Below, piece by piece: positions 23,239-34,778 of a DNA stretch of 64,000 nucleotides; the first letter of the stretch is position 1; every line of letters starts with the position of its first letter. A model generated the notes under the pieces. That model did no database searches and was not told where the DNA came from. It saw nothing but the letters and a program-made list of their open reading frames with translations. Location: contig JAAEAF010004355.1 of assembly GCA_011037195.1 (NCBI GenBank), forward strand, positions 1 to 64,000. The letters run 5' to 3'. This stretch comes from Triatoma infestans. Taxonomy: Eukaryota > Arthropoda > Insecta > Hemiptera > Reduviidae. The position numbers and the translations under genes were made by a program.

Positions 23239-23522
23239 TACTTTACGGCTTGGATCTATTAAATTTTGTTATATTAACTATGAATAAACAAAATTAAGTT
23301 TGAATTTTTTTTTGAGAAAGTTCACAATTAAAGAGGTTTTTGGTGGGGGAGGGGGAGGAAGTTATGCTTTCCTCAAACAAGTCATTTTATTTTATTTTAG
23401 ATTCTCCTATTTATATAAAATTGAAGATGAAATTTAAATTCTCCTAATGATATTAAATTGAATTCTAAATTAAATTCTATAAACTGCAGTTAGAGAAAGC
23501 GGTGTGAGTGTTTCACACCAGA

Positions 23523-23825
23523 TTTTTTTTTTGTTTCTTGGAACTTGTTTTTCATGTTCCTATTTCTTTTGCTTTCAGCTATTCTTTGTAAACACATCTT
23601 GTTGACATAACAACATAATAACCTTCGAACATTTCACTCTATTCCTGGACCCTCTCCTTGATAAGTGTTGTCATTTACAACTTTCACTTTATATATATAT
23701 ATAAAACTTACTAACTGTGAATTAAAAAGTTAAATAATAGGCACAATCTGTGATATACGTTTATTTGTATATCCTGGTTTATTCCTAATATTTAACTTGT
23801 AATTCTCTGATTTATTTTTCATTTA
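23523..23825. other. No gene seen
   Basis: AT-rich sequence following the HEL copy, with a short TATA tract. Confidence 0.4.
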
Positions 23826-23880
23826 GTTTCTGATGAAGGACACCATAGGTCTCCGAAATGTAGAACAATAAACTTTTCTG
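23826..23880 (+). ncRNA. Hammerhead-ribozyme-like motif
   Basis: CTGATGA is followed by an imperfect stem GGAcACC-ATA-GGTcTCC, then GAAA, then UGU-AGA-ACA, and AAACU that can pair with the upstream AGUUU. These are the pieces of a type I hammerhead core as found in Penelope-like elements. One extra base sits before stem II and one before the cleavage dinucleotide, so activity is doubtful. The AATAAA just downstream also fits a retroelement terminus. Confidence 0.35.
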
Positions 23881-24054
23881 AAGAAGCTTAAGATAATATT
23901 TTTTCTTCTTAGGTCCCAGTTAACTGTAATTGTTTTTGGATGATTAACAACGCCAAATTCACCCAATTGTTTATGTACGTAGAAAGTAATAAACTGAAGA
24001 AATGTTCCTGAAATTTTAAGTGCGGAAATTCTTGTATGTAATATAAATAATCAT

Positions 24055-24182
24055 AAGAGATATTTTCCATGCTATCCCAGCTTCTTTTTGTGGTCATCGA
24101 CCTGTTTCAGGCGTTCGCCTATCAAAAAGTAGGAGGTTAATCACGGAAAATATCTCTGATGCTTTCCAGCTCTGCGAAACCA
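24055..24182. mobile_element. Fold-back element, both arms, centre deleted
   Basis: GAGATATTTTCCATGCTATC leads to CGACCTGTTTCAGGCGTTCG on the left. The right arm ACGGAAAATATCTCTGATGC continues to CCAGCTCTGCGAAACC. It is the same family as at 35351, 47669 and 63396, with most of the centre missing. Confidence 0.75.
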
Positions 24183-25312
24183 GCCAGCAACTAATATAAA
24201 TAATTTAAAGCTCATAAAAAAAGTTAATTGTGCTTGAACAAAAAAAAAAAAAAATGATCATGCAAGATTTAAAATATTAGCAATTATTGCTAACAACTAA
24301 AATAAATTAGACGGTCTCGGTTTTATCTTTCTCTCTCGTTGCCGTATAATAATTTTTAAAATTCTAAAGAATAATATTCTAATATAATTTTATGGAGAAA
24401 TAAGATTTATATTATGTTCCTTTCATTTTCTTTGGCTAAGATCATGTACACGAAAAGGAAAGAAACCTTAATTTGGGCGGCCGGCTGCCATGATTCCCTC
24501 TAATACCGTCAGATGGAAACAGCTTATTCTGGTTTGACGAAGGCAACATTTTATTATATTTTGTCTCTACTCATTCTCCACCTACAATAAAATTTTATTT
24601 TTATACAGTTTTTATAATGGAACGTTCATCCTTGTACAACACTATTACGTTACTATCAGCTTTATTACTATATCTACCCAATATTGGTCTGAATTAGGTT
24701 TTAATTTTTTTATTTAATTAAATTAGGTTGACCTTTTTTTTCTGCTCCCTCTTTTAGTGTGGGCTCCTAGAGCAAAAAGTTTTAATACCATTATTATTTT
24801 TATTTTTTGGTTAATGAAATTTATTTAAAATAAATATTAAGAGTACAGCCAAAATGGCGGCAGTCTGTCGTATAAAGTTTTGTTCGTCGTCATGATCATA
24901 TCTCTACTTCTCTATTACTACTACTACTACTACTAGGTTCTTTACAAATTCCATTAATATTAGCTTACTTACTGAAGGGTTGTGGATGCTTTCATCTAAA
25001 ACTTCCTTTTATGTTTTATAACTTACCTTTATACAAACTTAATTAAATGGAGTTTTCACCTACATAAGACGTGTATATCTACGCCTTCTTTCTTTCCTTG
25101 CTTCCTTCTAATTACATTCACTAAATCATAACAAAGCTGTATTTATTTCCAAGTTTCTTTCTTATTGATTTTCCTACTTCTTATTGATTTCATTAAAAAG
25201 GATTTTCTTAAAAGGATTAACAAGAAAAAAGGGAAAAAAAGCAGGAAACTCAAACGTAGTATTTATTTCGTTTAGACAACCATCGCAATGGTCTGTACAT
25301 ATGCACTTAATG
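24183..25312. other. AT-rich stretch, no gene seen
   Basis: No feature is supported. A short (CTA)n tract lies at 24915-24935. Confidence 0.45.
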
Positions 25313-26145
25313 GTGTATATGTTACGCTCAAAGACCGAAAATGCTCATTGAGCGAGAAAACAGCTCACAACGCGTTGTGGTCACTGTAAAACATACACAT
25401 CGCGAAATTCGTGTTATGGCTCTTATGAAAACGCTCACGACGCGTTGTGGCAATCACAGAAATACCACATAGCGAAATTCGTGTCGTGGCTATCATGTTA
25501 TACGACCACAACGCATTCTGGCAATGAAGAAAAGCCATGACGCGTTCCGAGCACTAGTTAGTGTAACCATATCACGACGGACAGGTTGTAACTTGTCGGC
25601 TTGAGTACAAAGATGCATTAAAACATCAGTAGAGTTGTTTATTCATTTCTTGTCTGTTTCTGAGGGTGAACGTATATCAGCGCTAACCATGACCAATAAA
25701 AAAAAAGTGTTTTATGATAAATTACGTGAGTTTGTGGAAAGAAGCACTGATCGCAGTTTTATCATGAGTACAGAAAAATATGAAATGTTACCTAATGAAA
25801 CAAAACAGTCTCTGCTTCTTAAAAAAACAAAACAGTCTATGCTTCTTAAAAAAAAAACAACCAGTCTCTATCTTCAAAGCAGTATCGTCGTCTTAAACGA
25901 TATGATGTCTTAAAAATTGGTGACACTGAAAAGTTGGTTGAAGTTGGAGCAGATAGCACAAGTTCAAAAATCCGTTACTTCTGCAAAACAGATGAACATG
26001 GTTCTAATATGGTTCCATACGCGTCATGGCTTTTCTTCATTGCCAGAATGCGTTATGGTCGTATAGCATGATAGCTACGACACCAACGCGTTGTGAGTTG
26101 TTTTTTCGCTCAATGAGCATTTTCGGTCTTTGAGCGTAACATACA
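25313..26145. mobile_element. Inverted-repeat DNA element carrying a KRBA2/Ginger-like integrase fragment
   Basis: The ends are long inverted repeats. GTTACGCTCAAAGACCGAAA (from 25321) recurs inverted at 26121-26140, and the match continues inward, with gaps, for well over 100 bp. Subterminal units of about 70 bp built on CACAACGCGTTGTGG and GCGAAATTCGTGT repeat two to three times at the left and once at the right. Between them lies a broken integrase N-terminus. It is a non-autonomous derivative of a DNA transposon; kinship with Ginger elements is inferred from the protein piece. Confidence 0.72.
25695..25984 (+). pseudogene. KRBA2-like (Ginger-type integrase) N-terminal fragment, frameshifted
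   Basis: The frame KKKVFYDKLREFVERSTDRS, then FIMSTEKYEML, continues after a poly-A frameshift near 25850 as SSKQYRRLKRYDVLKIGDTE, then KLVEVGADS and KIRYFCKTDE. Order and spacing match the region preceding the zinc-binding and integrase domains of proteins annotated as KRAB-A domain-containing 2-like, which derive from Ginger-type DNA transposons. A near-duplicate of KQS-LLLKK marks slippage. The zinc-binding domain and the catalytic core are absent, so it is non-functional. Confidence 0.65.
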
Positions 26146-26530
26146 CGAGGTGTGGCTATTAAATATCGAGACTGACGCTGTAAAACATTTTATTTTGATT
26201 TCATACATATTTACTTATTATCACCTTCAATATACATCCCTCCTCTATCCCTACAACGCTCCATGCGAATCTTCCATTGTTTGAAACAGTGCTGGAAGTC
26301 TTCTTCTGTCAGCTCCTTCAGGACGCGTGCCGCTTTCTCTTTCACAGCTTCAGCAGGCTCAAATCTTGTTCCTTTTAATGCAGATTTCACCTTAGGAAAC
26401 TGATAGAAGTTGCACGGTGCAAGATCCGGCGAATAAGGCGGATGATCTAACACTGGGATGCTGTGCTTGGCTAGAAACCTCTTGACAGACAATGCGGAAT
26501 GAGCCGGCACAATATATAAATCCATTTTAG
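26146..26530 (-). mobile_element. mariner transposon fragment (3' end only)
   Basis: One end, CGAGGTGTGGCTATTAAATA, begins at 26146. The minus strand codes for the last third of a transposase (26211-26525), starting near the HQDNAPAH box (degenerate: VPAHSAL) and including HPPYSPDLAPCNFYQFPK. The residue that should be the third catalytic Asp is Asn. The other end and two thirds of the gene are missing. It directly abuts the Ginger-like element and belongs to a different mariner lineage from the other two. Confidence 0.9.
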
Positions 26531-26697
26531 AAATTGGATTTATGTGACATGCAAATAATTGCGTTCAAATCTGACACTATTTTTTTTTTTATTTCCTTGG
26601 GAGAAATGCTGAACGGGAATTTTATGGACTTGGAATTCTTGAAAATTCTTTGGAATTTCATTTTGTACATTATTACTTGGGCTATGTTGAATCTACA

Positions 26698-26700
<3 letters not shown>

Positions 26701-26742
<42 letters not shown>
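26701..26742. repeat. (GA)n microsatellite
   Basis: A pure GA run of about 42 bases lies just before a HEL fragment, at the place where the family normally carries its GT microsatellite. Confidence 0.97.
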
Positions 26743-26744
<2 letters not shown>

Positions 26745-26754
26745 TGTACGAATT

Positions 26755-26900
26755 TTTTTTCCGTCAATTTGTAGCGATTTTCTAGAAAATGGCTCCAAAG
26801 ATTTTTCTTTAAACATCACATACTCTACCTACACATATGAAGGTCGACATTTTTATTTGAAACATTTCACCAATAAAATTGATTTGTCTATGGTTCTGTG
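26755..26900 (+). mobile_element. HEL family internal fragment
   Basis: GCGATTTTCTAGAAAATGGC to TTTATTTGAAACATTTC matches the first tandem unit only. Confidence 0.8.
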
Positions 26901-28090
26901 GGAGCTGCTTTTGTTAAATATCCACTAAAGTAAAATATACTGGGGCTCCACTTTGATTATCTTTATAGGGCGACCAAAATATTTTGAATCACAGCAACTG
27001 AAGAAACCACATTGACTTGGTTGAAAGAATATGAAAGTCGTCGAGTACATAATGAAAAACTACGAAGGTGATCGAGTACATAAATGCTTAGTATTTATAG
27101 GTTAGCTACAAAACTAAAAGTACATAAGAAAAATGTAGTGTTTATAAAAGACTTTTTAATTATTAAAAACAATTAAAAATTACTTTTTTTGTTTTTTTCC
27201 TTGAGAATTGGTCGATAAGCCAACAAATTTTTGTTACGACTTAAAACTAATGGCCAACAAAGAGAAAGCATTTTTTTCATTAAATAAATTTTAAATATAA
27301 AATAAACTAAGCATGAATAAAAACAAATTTATTTAAATACATATTCTTGAAATGTTTAGTTTAAGGGAAATCTTACTAATACACAGAAACTAACAGTGAT
27401 TTGGTTATAAGTCAGGCACCTAAAAGGTGGCTTCCGTATATTGTACGTTAGATGTACTGAGTAATATAGAGAAGTTAATATGGGTATGAAGATAATGTCT
27501 TAACTAATAAAAGAAGTTTATGAAATAATAATTATAAATATTTGATTAGTAGGTTAATTTTGTACTAAATATGTTGTTAATGTCTTTAAACTGAATTTTA
27601 TTTTTTATTGTTTCAGGTAAGTGACAGTTTTGTTTACATTTCTACCTAAAGGTAAGAGTCAGTTTGGTTTATTATTTTCACCATTAAATGAAAAACTATA
27701 ATGGTGAACGAAATCTTACAGTGATGTGTTCTTATTTAAACTTGAAATAAATATAACTATACATTAGCCAAAGAAATAGGTTTTATTTTAAATGATAATA
27801 TATTTTAGCGACAGAACGGCATTAGTCTTAAATTTATTTAAATAATATTTTAAATTAGAAATATCGCTAAAACATTGATTATATTGTCTTTCATTGCAAA
27901 AATGCAAACAATAATTTTCATTTGAAATTTTCTTTCTGAAAATTCCAACATCTTTCTTTAATTGTTTTGACATAATGTAAAATTTTTATTTGAAATCGAA
28001 ATATGATGAAATATAGAATATTCTTCTTCACCATTCGTAGTATGGTAGGAGCGAATAGAGACGTTCGGTCTTAGAAAATAAAACCACTAC
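26901..28090. other. AT-rich stretch, no gene seen
   Basis: Very AT-rich. The short frames here are Lys/Asn/Tyr/Ile-rich and unconvincing. Confidence 0.5.
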
Positions 28091-28136
28091 AATTATGCCA
28101 ACGTTTCGACAAATATATTGTCTTTAAGCATAATAT
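28091..28136 (-). ncRNA. Hammerhead-like stem plus GAAAC, probable retroelement terminus
   Basis: On the minus strand CTTAAA is followed by GACAA-TATAT-TTGTC and then GAAACGTTGGC. The stem II plus GAAAC arrangement recalls the hammerhead core of Penelope-like termini, but the CTGANGA box is not intact. Listed as a decayed motif. Confidence 0.3.
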
Positions 28137-28139
28137 TTA

Positions 28140-28633
28140 ATATTAAGCATAAAAGCAGTTATTTAAACATAAAAGAAAAATATTACATCCAAAACACAAC
28201 ACTTAACATTGAACAGTTTAATAATTCTTCGGTTCGATTTCGATAAATCGGTTTGGATGTTAGATTAAGAAGTGGGTGGGAGGGGATGAAAATAGAGTCA
28301 TCGGACTGGATGCTAGGTTAATAGCGGTGTGGTTAGGAGTTGTCGAAATTGATGATTGGTCGTTGGTAAAGTGGTAATGGGTAAGAGCTCGTCGAGTTCG
28401 ATGATTGGTCAGTGGGCGTGGCTTTGGGGCTGCCATTTTTAATACAGTGGCCCAGCTTCGCCATTTCTTATCTACCGATGTAGAGAGAGAACACTGTACG
28501 GAGGCCGGCAGTGCACTGAGAAGGCTCCACGCGCCATTGACCATAGATGTTGATGCTCCTAAAATTAATAATCAAATTATTAAGTGGGAAACACTCCAAA
28601 ACACACATAAGCATAATTTATTAGTAGTACTTA
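28140..28633. other. GC-richer stretch, unresolved
   Basis: Between 28250 and 28550 the base composition is more balanced and frames of 85-94 codons are open on both strands. None shows a recognisable motif, and the overlapping frames argue against a gene. Confidence 0.4.
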
Positions 28634-28915
28634 TGTACGTGAACAGCATGGCTCATAAATAAAAAATCATAGGAAGTTCAAGCTTTACATTCAGTTTGGG
28701 TATCACCATGGGAATTGTGGAATTTACCAGTCAAAATTCCTTAACGGAAGTATACTGAATGGATTTTTCAATTTCCTGCGACTTTTTCCCCATAAAAACA
28801 CCGACTGATTTCATTAAATTTGGTATACCTAATTTTAATTAGACTTATAACTTTTATTTGCAACTTTTCCCCCCCCAAAAAATTCACTTAATGAAGTTTT
28901 GATGAATGGGGAATA
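28634..28915 (+). mobile_element. HEL family internal fragment
   Basis: GTGAACAGCATGGCTCATAA to ATCACCATGGGA and CTTTTATTTGCAAC match the part after the microsatellite. Both ends are missing. Confidence 0.85.
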
Positions 28916-29344
28916 TCCAGATTCAATCTGTCGATAATCACAAAATGAAGCGGACCATCACTAAAATGTCCCGACAAGTTTTCCACCATAACGGATCATT
29001 TTATTTACATTATATTTTAATTGATTTTTGTTTAAATAAGATAATTTACAAATAAATATTATTTTGTTTTAACAACTAAAATAGTACTGTAATGGAATAA
29101 AGTGGAAACAGGTAGAAATATTTCTCCACTTATTCAAATCCGTAGTATGTATGCCTCATTACGTCATTGCTGAGTTCATTGCAAACCTTCAGCTACCACT
29201 ACATCACATATCATTGACACGATATGCTCATAACTACCATCACATGATGAGTTCACTGGCATATTATTACTCAAATCGCATGATCCAAAATATCTAGGAG
29301 AAGAGGGCTCAAAATATATATAATAGGGCAAAGAAGAAATATAA
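28916..29344. other. No gene seen
   Basis: AT-rich unique sequence. Confidence 0.4.
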
Positions 29345-31270
29345 TTCAAAAATCTTAATTTTTATAGTAAGTGTACCAAATTTAATGAGTCGAAGTTCGT
29401 TGAAATCGTCGAAAACTGAAAAAACTGTTCATGAAAGCGCACTTCCGGTTTACTTATTTTGTTGAAACTAGGAATTTTAGCACTCTATTTATTTCTAATT
29501 TAATTTTGTTTGGATGATAGAATTGTATAATTAACTTATGATAGCATGTAGAGAAAAATATAACCCCATCCGTCCCCCAAAAGTCCCGTCCCCAAAAATA
29601 TAACCCCATCCGTCCTTAAGTGACCAGGAGCAATGTTTCGAATAAAAGTTGTAGCTTTTTACATATATAGTATAGTTCACATTCTAAGATTAAAGCAAAT
29701 AGTTGGGTCGTTTTAGAGAAAATAGCAACAAACTGAAAAAATGCTTCTCAGTAAAAGCGCACTTCTGGTCATCCCATTTTTTCAAACTCGGAATTTCAAG
29801 TTGGGAATTTAGATGACAGAATTGTCTAATAAACTGTTTTTTTATTATTATTATTATTATTTATTTTGAAATTTACATCGGCATGATTGCCATTGGTAAA
29901 TAGGGGAGAAAAATGGAATAAAAAAAAAAATACAAAAAACAAAAAATAGAGTAAAATATACAGGGCAGAAGCTACCCAGCGGTAGCACTCCTCGAATTTA
30001 GTTTATACTTGGGTGACTGGATAAGAGGTCGCGAGGCCATCTACGCCTCAACCGTCTAGGTGGATTATCAGGGTGAGTGAGGGAAGAGAGACGGCGGGCG
30101 AGGGGATTATGATGTAGGGATAGAGGTTCATGAAATTTCTTATATTTGGATTTGGTGACATCTGCAAGGAAAGGGATATTAAGGTCGTTGTGGATTGTTC
30201 TGTTGGATACGTAATAGGGAACGTTCACTATGGTTCTAAGGATTTTTGATTGTTGGTATTGGATTCGTTGGATGTTAGAGCGTTTGGCTGAACCCCACAG
30301 TTCAATTCCGTAGCCCAAATGGGTTTCAAAAGTGATGTATATATGAGTCGTTTGTTAGTTAGTAAAAGTCTTGATCTGTTGTCGAGGAGTCTTTTAAGGA
30401 ATCTGTAGCGTATAGTTAGTTCTTGTCTCTTCAGTCGTGTATGAGGGTTCCACGTCAATTTTTTGTCGATGTACAGCCCAAGGTAGCGGACGACATCTGC
30501 AGTTGAGATTGGAGTTTGGTTATAATATAAAGGAGGAGGAGTTATTCTGCGGAGAGTGAACATGACATGCTGGCACTTGTTTTCGTTCAATTTAATTCGC
30601 CATTTTTCAAGTTCTAGCAGATGATTCTGTAGGTTCCGGTGAGATTTAACGGGATCAGGATTAGGGGAGAGGATTGCAGTATCATCTGCATAGATGGTGA
30701 TTACTGTGACTGGATCAGTTGGAATATCGGCAGTGTATACTGTATAAAGAATTGGGCCAAGGATACTGCCCTGAGGCACACCTGCCTGAGCGCAGTGGAA
30801 TGGAGAAAGGGAAGTTCCGACAGATACCTGGAAGTACCGATCGGATAGATAGGATCTAAATATAAGGTAATACGTAAATGGAGGATGCCCTTAAGTTTCC
30901 AGAGCAGTCCCAGGTGCCAAACTCGATCGAAGGCTTGCTTCACATCATAATAAACTGAAATAGCACATTAGATGGAAACCTAACCCTACCACTCCCCCAT
31001 AACTGCCATTAAATGAATTTTCTCGGAGAAATGTTTCAAATAAAAGTTGTAGCTCTTTGTATGTGTAGTTGATGTACCAAGTTTAATGAAAATCATTGGA
31101 GCCATTTTTGAGAAAATTGCAAGAATTTCTGTAATTTTTCGTTTTTGAGCTATGCTGTTCACAATACGGACCATTTGCTAAAAAACACCTTTTTGGACTC
31201 AGGGCACCTCAAAACGGATATTTCTAGGGAAAATTCGATGTCGAAAATTTGACACGATTACAGGAAGAGG
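29345..31270 (-). mobile_element. HEL family copy split by a Jockey LINE
   Basis: Minus-oriented HEL sequence covers 29345-29836 and 30948-31270. The break falls at TAATAAACTG, present on both sides (29827-29836 and 30948-30957). The CAGA terminus is missing and the 5' hairpin at 31260-31270 is only partial. A short local duplication of TATAACCCCATCCGTC occurs at 29560-29615. Confidence 0.93.
29837..30947 (-). pseudogene. Jockey-type LINE, 5' truncated, with 10-bp target duplication
   Basis: The insert is bounded by the duplication TAATAAACTG and ends, on its coding strand, in an (AAT)n/A tail. Minus-strand frames give reverse transcriptase motifs: KQAFDRVWH (about 30915-30943), MPQGSILGPILY (about 30745-30779), YADDTAILSP (about 30660-30690), VVRYLGLYIDKKLTWNPH (about 30440-30495) and the tail MGYGIELWGSAKRS (30277-30318) to RRLRRRWPRDLL. 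The catalytic YADD is intact, but at least two frameshifts break the frame. It is the same subfamily as at 46090-46992 and 51010-52531. Confidence 0.96.
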
Positions 31271-34200
31271 AAGTCAAAATAGTTGAAAGCATCATCAAAT
31301 AGTTTAATGGTATTGTATGGGTGGGTTTATTCCATCAACTTACCCAAATATAAATAAATAGTCAACAAAACCTATTATTACAGTGTCATGAACATTATAA
31401 ATTATTAAACGTGAATCCATGGAACTTTGCCACAGTTTGTTTCATAATTAAAAATTATGGTTCCTGAAGCAAGAAAGGTCAGTTCTAATCTCCCACCTAA
31501 TTGTTCTATAAAAACAGATCAATAGATAATAATAAAATTATGTTATTATTTACAAAATGGACAATACAGATGTTGGGAGAATTAATTTGACCTTGACCTA
31601 TATTATTATTTTAGCAATAACTTCTTAGTAATTTGTCATAATAACAATAATGACGGTACACCCAGATTTTATAGATATATATGTAACCTAGATATCACAA
31701 TATCTTATGATTATTAAGCGTGAAATTTTTGTTGTTTTTTTTTAAGTATGGTTAGTTCCTACTTGGTTACGGTCTGCAAAAAGGCCTAGTTATACGAGGG
31801 GGGGTTGCTAAGGCCTAAATCATTCATCATCATTAAGAGACTCCTAACTCCTTAATTACTAGACACCCATTACACTGGTTCAGTTTCATATAAAACTTCT
31901 TTTACTATTATTTGTAATTATTTAATGTTTTATTATTTTTCTTAATTTTTTATATTCCCCCCCCCCTCTCTTTGGAGTACTTTTAATTTTAATTAATAAA
32001 TCAGGACGTCGGTGCTTTATTTTATTTTATTTCTTTATTTTTTTTTTATTTATTTATTTGAATTTTTACGCATCTAATGCGTTTCGTATATATTATAATG
32101 ACCTTTCAATATCCTTTTCAAAAAAAGTTTCGTATATTCAACGTTGATCTAATTTTGGAATACAGATATAATCAGAAAGATAATGAGTAATAGAAGAGGT
32201 TAGGTATACTGAAAAACATGTTCACGCAATTATTTTAAAATAATTGCAGGGATGCCAACATTTTTACTGTAAGTATCGTATAAATATTCTTCGACTTGCA
32301 GTTCTTTGTCTCTTTATTTATTGAACAACCCTGTAAAAAAAAAAAATGTCTACTCAACTATTCTACATTGATAATTCTTTTGAATGAATGTTGTTACAAC
32401 TTCTTGAGAAGATTTCAGTTCATTATGATTTGCTGTATTTTTATTAAAAGTTTTTCAGGAGGTTCTTCTTTTAAATAGAATTTTCAGTTTTCTAGGCTTT
32501 TGTGAAACCTTTAAAACATTAAAATTATGATAAGAATTTAGTTAGTATTTTTTTTTAAATATTTTACAATATCAGAATACATGCTGCTAAGAATAATGTA
32601 TATAATGTGTAGCTAAAATTGTATTCAAATACAACCGCCACATCATTCTCACCAGGACAAACAAAATAACAATCAAAGACTATAACCTCCACACAAAAAT
32701 ATATAAAGAGTGTAAAGACAGTGTCAAGTGTTCAACAAGGAATATTGTGTTTTTTTAACACTCGAGAAACTATTTACTTTTTGCATTAACATTTAAACAT
32801 GGCATACATCCGGTGCAAAATGGCAAAATGGAATGTTTTAGCCAACAGATCTACATCATAATAACAAAAGTAAATTATTAATCATTAAGTTGAACAAAAA
32901 AACAAATCACATATTTGATAATGTTAGCATTAGTGGTGAAACTACTTTTATCCCTTTCAAGAGGAATATTTTTACATGCATTTGAAAACAGAGAAGCGCG
33001 GTCGTTAATTAATGCTGTTAAAATCCTTGCACGCCGAATGATCCCTACCCAGAATTCATTCTTTCGCTGTATGCTGTGTATAACTGGTGATTAATCACAA
33101 AAACCTCGCTTATATAGAAGTTCACAACATTAACTCAAGTACGCAAAGGATTTCTACTGCTTGCGCAATCTGCCTTTAACCTTTTGCTAATTCACGTCAC
33201 ATTACCTTGACAACTAAAAAAAAAATTTAAAACTATTGAATTCAGATTTTTCCAGCAAACAACCCCGGTAGATGGTATCCTCCACTGGAGGAGCGAGTAT
33301 ATCAGGACTCTTGATTTAAATCTGCATGAGTAAGCGCCACTGAGGACTTCATGATTCAGAACATTCAGAAAATGGTTCGAGAATCAGCAATTTTAGAACG
33401 ATAGGGGCGCAATTAGAATTGTTAATTTCGCTCTCATCGTTCTAATCACTAAAAGATTCATCAATTTTAATTTAGATAACCTCCAGTTTTGGAACTCTAT
33501 TATATAGTAATTAAGAAATATTAGCCTTTAGATGATGATGGTATAGATAATATTTACCTCAAAGGTATATAACATATTAATTTGTAGTGTTGGTTGGTTG
33601 GCTGGTCTGGTGATATTGAAATCTATAATGGAAGGGATGATGTTACCCAGGGCTGGAGAAGCACACAGCACAGATTGATGGATATACGGCGTTGTTAATA
33701 ATGTAGGCGCCTGTTTGTAGCAGCATGTTGTAGTGCGGTTAGCGAACCACTGCTAGAGAGAAGAGGGTGGAGAGAGTGTGTAAGTTTCATGGTTTTGTCT
33801 AGGTTAACCTCTTTGTCCGCCGTGTTCCATGTTGTTGTTTGTAAGGCCGGCCGCCTTGCCGCACCACTATCATCTCTGTCTGTATGTACTACAATCACGG
33901 TCAACGTCCTGCTGTTATACTGGCACGTACTATGCTTATTTAATAAAGATCTCTACAAGCTCATATCACTTACAAGATTTGCAAACCACCGCGCTAACAA
34001 CTTATAACTACATCACTCAAATACTTGATCTTTTCTGTATCTCATCTACCAGCTTTAATTTTCTTTTTAGCCTTTTATGCTATGCCATCAACTAACTAAA
34101 CTATACATTTTTTAATTTACTATCACTTCTCACATTACAGAAAAGATGTTTTTGAACGTATGTTCATGACTTTATGATTAATAGATCTAGAAATTGTACT

Positions 34201-34539
34201 GGCAATCGAATCCACTCTATCTTAAGTTCCACTTAATGGTACCCAGCCATTAAGATTTTAATTAATTTTTTTCTGGAAAGGTGTTTGCTGAAATTAAACT
34301 AATCTTAATAATGCTTTTTCCTAAGTAGTATCATATATATATCATACCTTAGTAATAGTATCATAGTTGTTGTTTTTATAATATTCAGATGTTAGAAATG
34401 CAGAAGAGTGACAATAAAGCTGAATTCTTTGGGATTTATTCTTAAAGTTCCCTTAAGTGTCGGATTACGATTTTTTGTTCCATTTTCAGAGTTAATCAAG
34501 TTTGTGAAGAGATTCCACTTTATCCACTTTTAAAGTTTC
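31271..34539. other. Long AT-rich stretch, no gene seen
   Basis: About 3.3 kb without a recognisable repeat. The part at 33590-33990 is less AT-rich, with overlapping frames on both strands, none recognisable. This is the longest non-repeat block and could hold host regulatory sequence, which I cannot show. Confidence 0.45.
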
Positions 34540-34770
34540 TGTCATACTACACAGATTGATTACATTTGGGAGATTACATTGTATGTAGTAGCGTGACGTC
34601 CTCGTTCCACCAGAAACCCTCTAAAACCAAGTTTCTCAGAAAAAAGTTTCAAACGTTAGTTATAAAACTTCTGTATGCGTAAATAAGTTTAAAGTAGGAA
34701 AAAAAGTTGATGTTCGGAAAAAAATCACAAAGAATAAAAAAATCCGTTAAATTGACACTTACGGTCATCT
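34540..34770 (-). mobile_element. HEL family fragment, diverged
   Basis: AAGTTTCTCAGAAAAAAGTT and TTACGGTCATCTGATTTT resemble the inverse of the second unit. It abuts the next copy head-to-head. Confidence 0.5.
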
Positions 34771-34778
34771 GATTTTTT

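Larger units (their letters stand above)
21309..23522 (+). mobile_element. HEL family copy split by an intact mariner
   Basis: Begins ACTTTCTCTTACTTCTGTAA and ends GGTGTGAGTGTTTCACACCA plus GAT. The body is diverged. The mariner at 21945-23238 lies inside it, so the HEL copy is the older insertion. Confidence 0.85.

Noticed and set aside
28260..28662. Overlapping 85- and 94-codon frames as a host gene
   Set aside because: Both strands are open by composition, no motif is present and the frames overlap antisense.
33695..34095. Overlapping 69-88 codon frames
   Set aside because: No recognisable motif, overlapping on both strands, and a composition-driven lack of stops.
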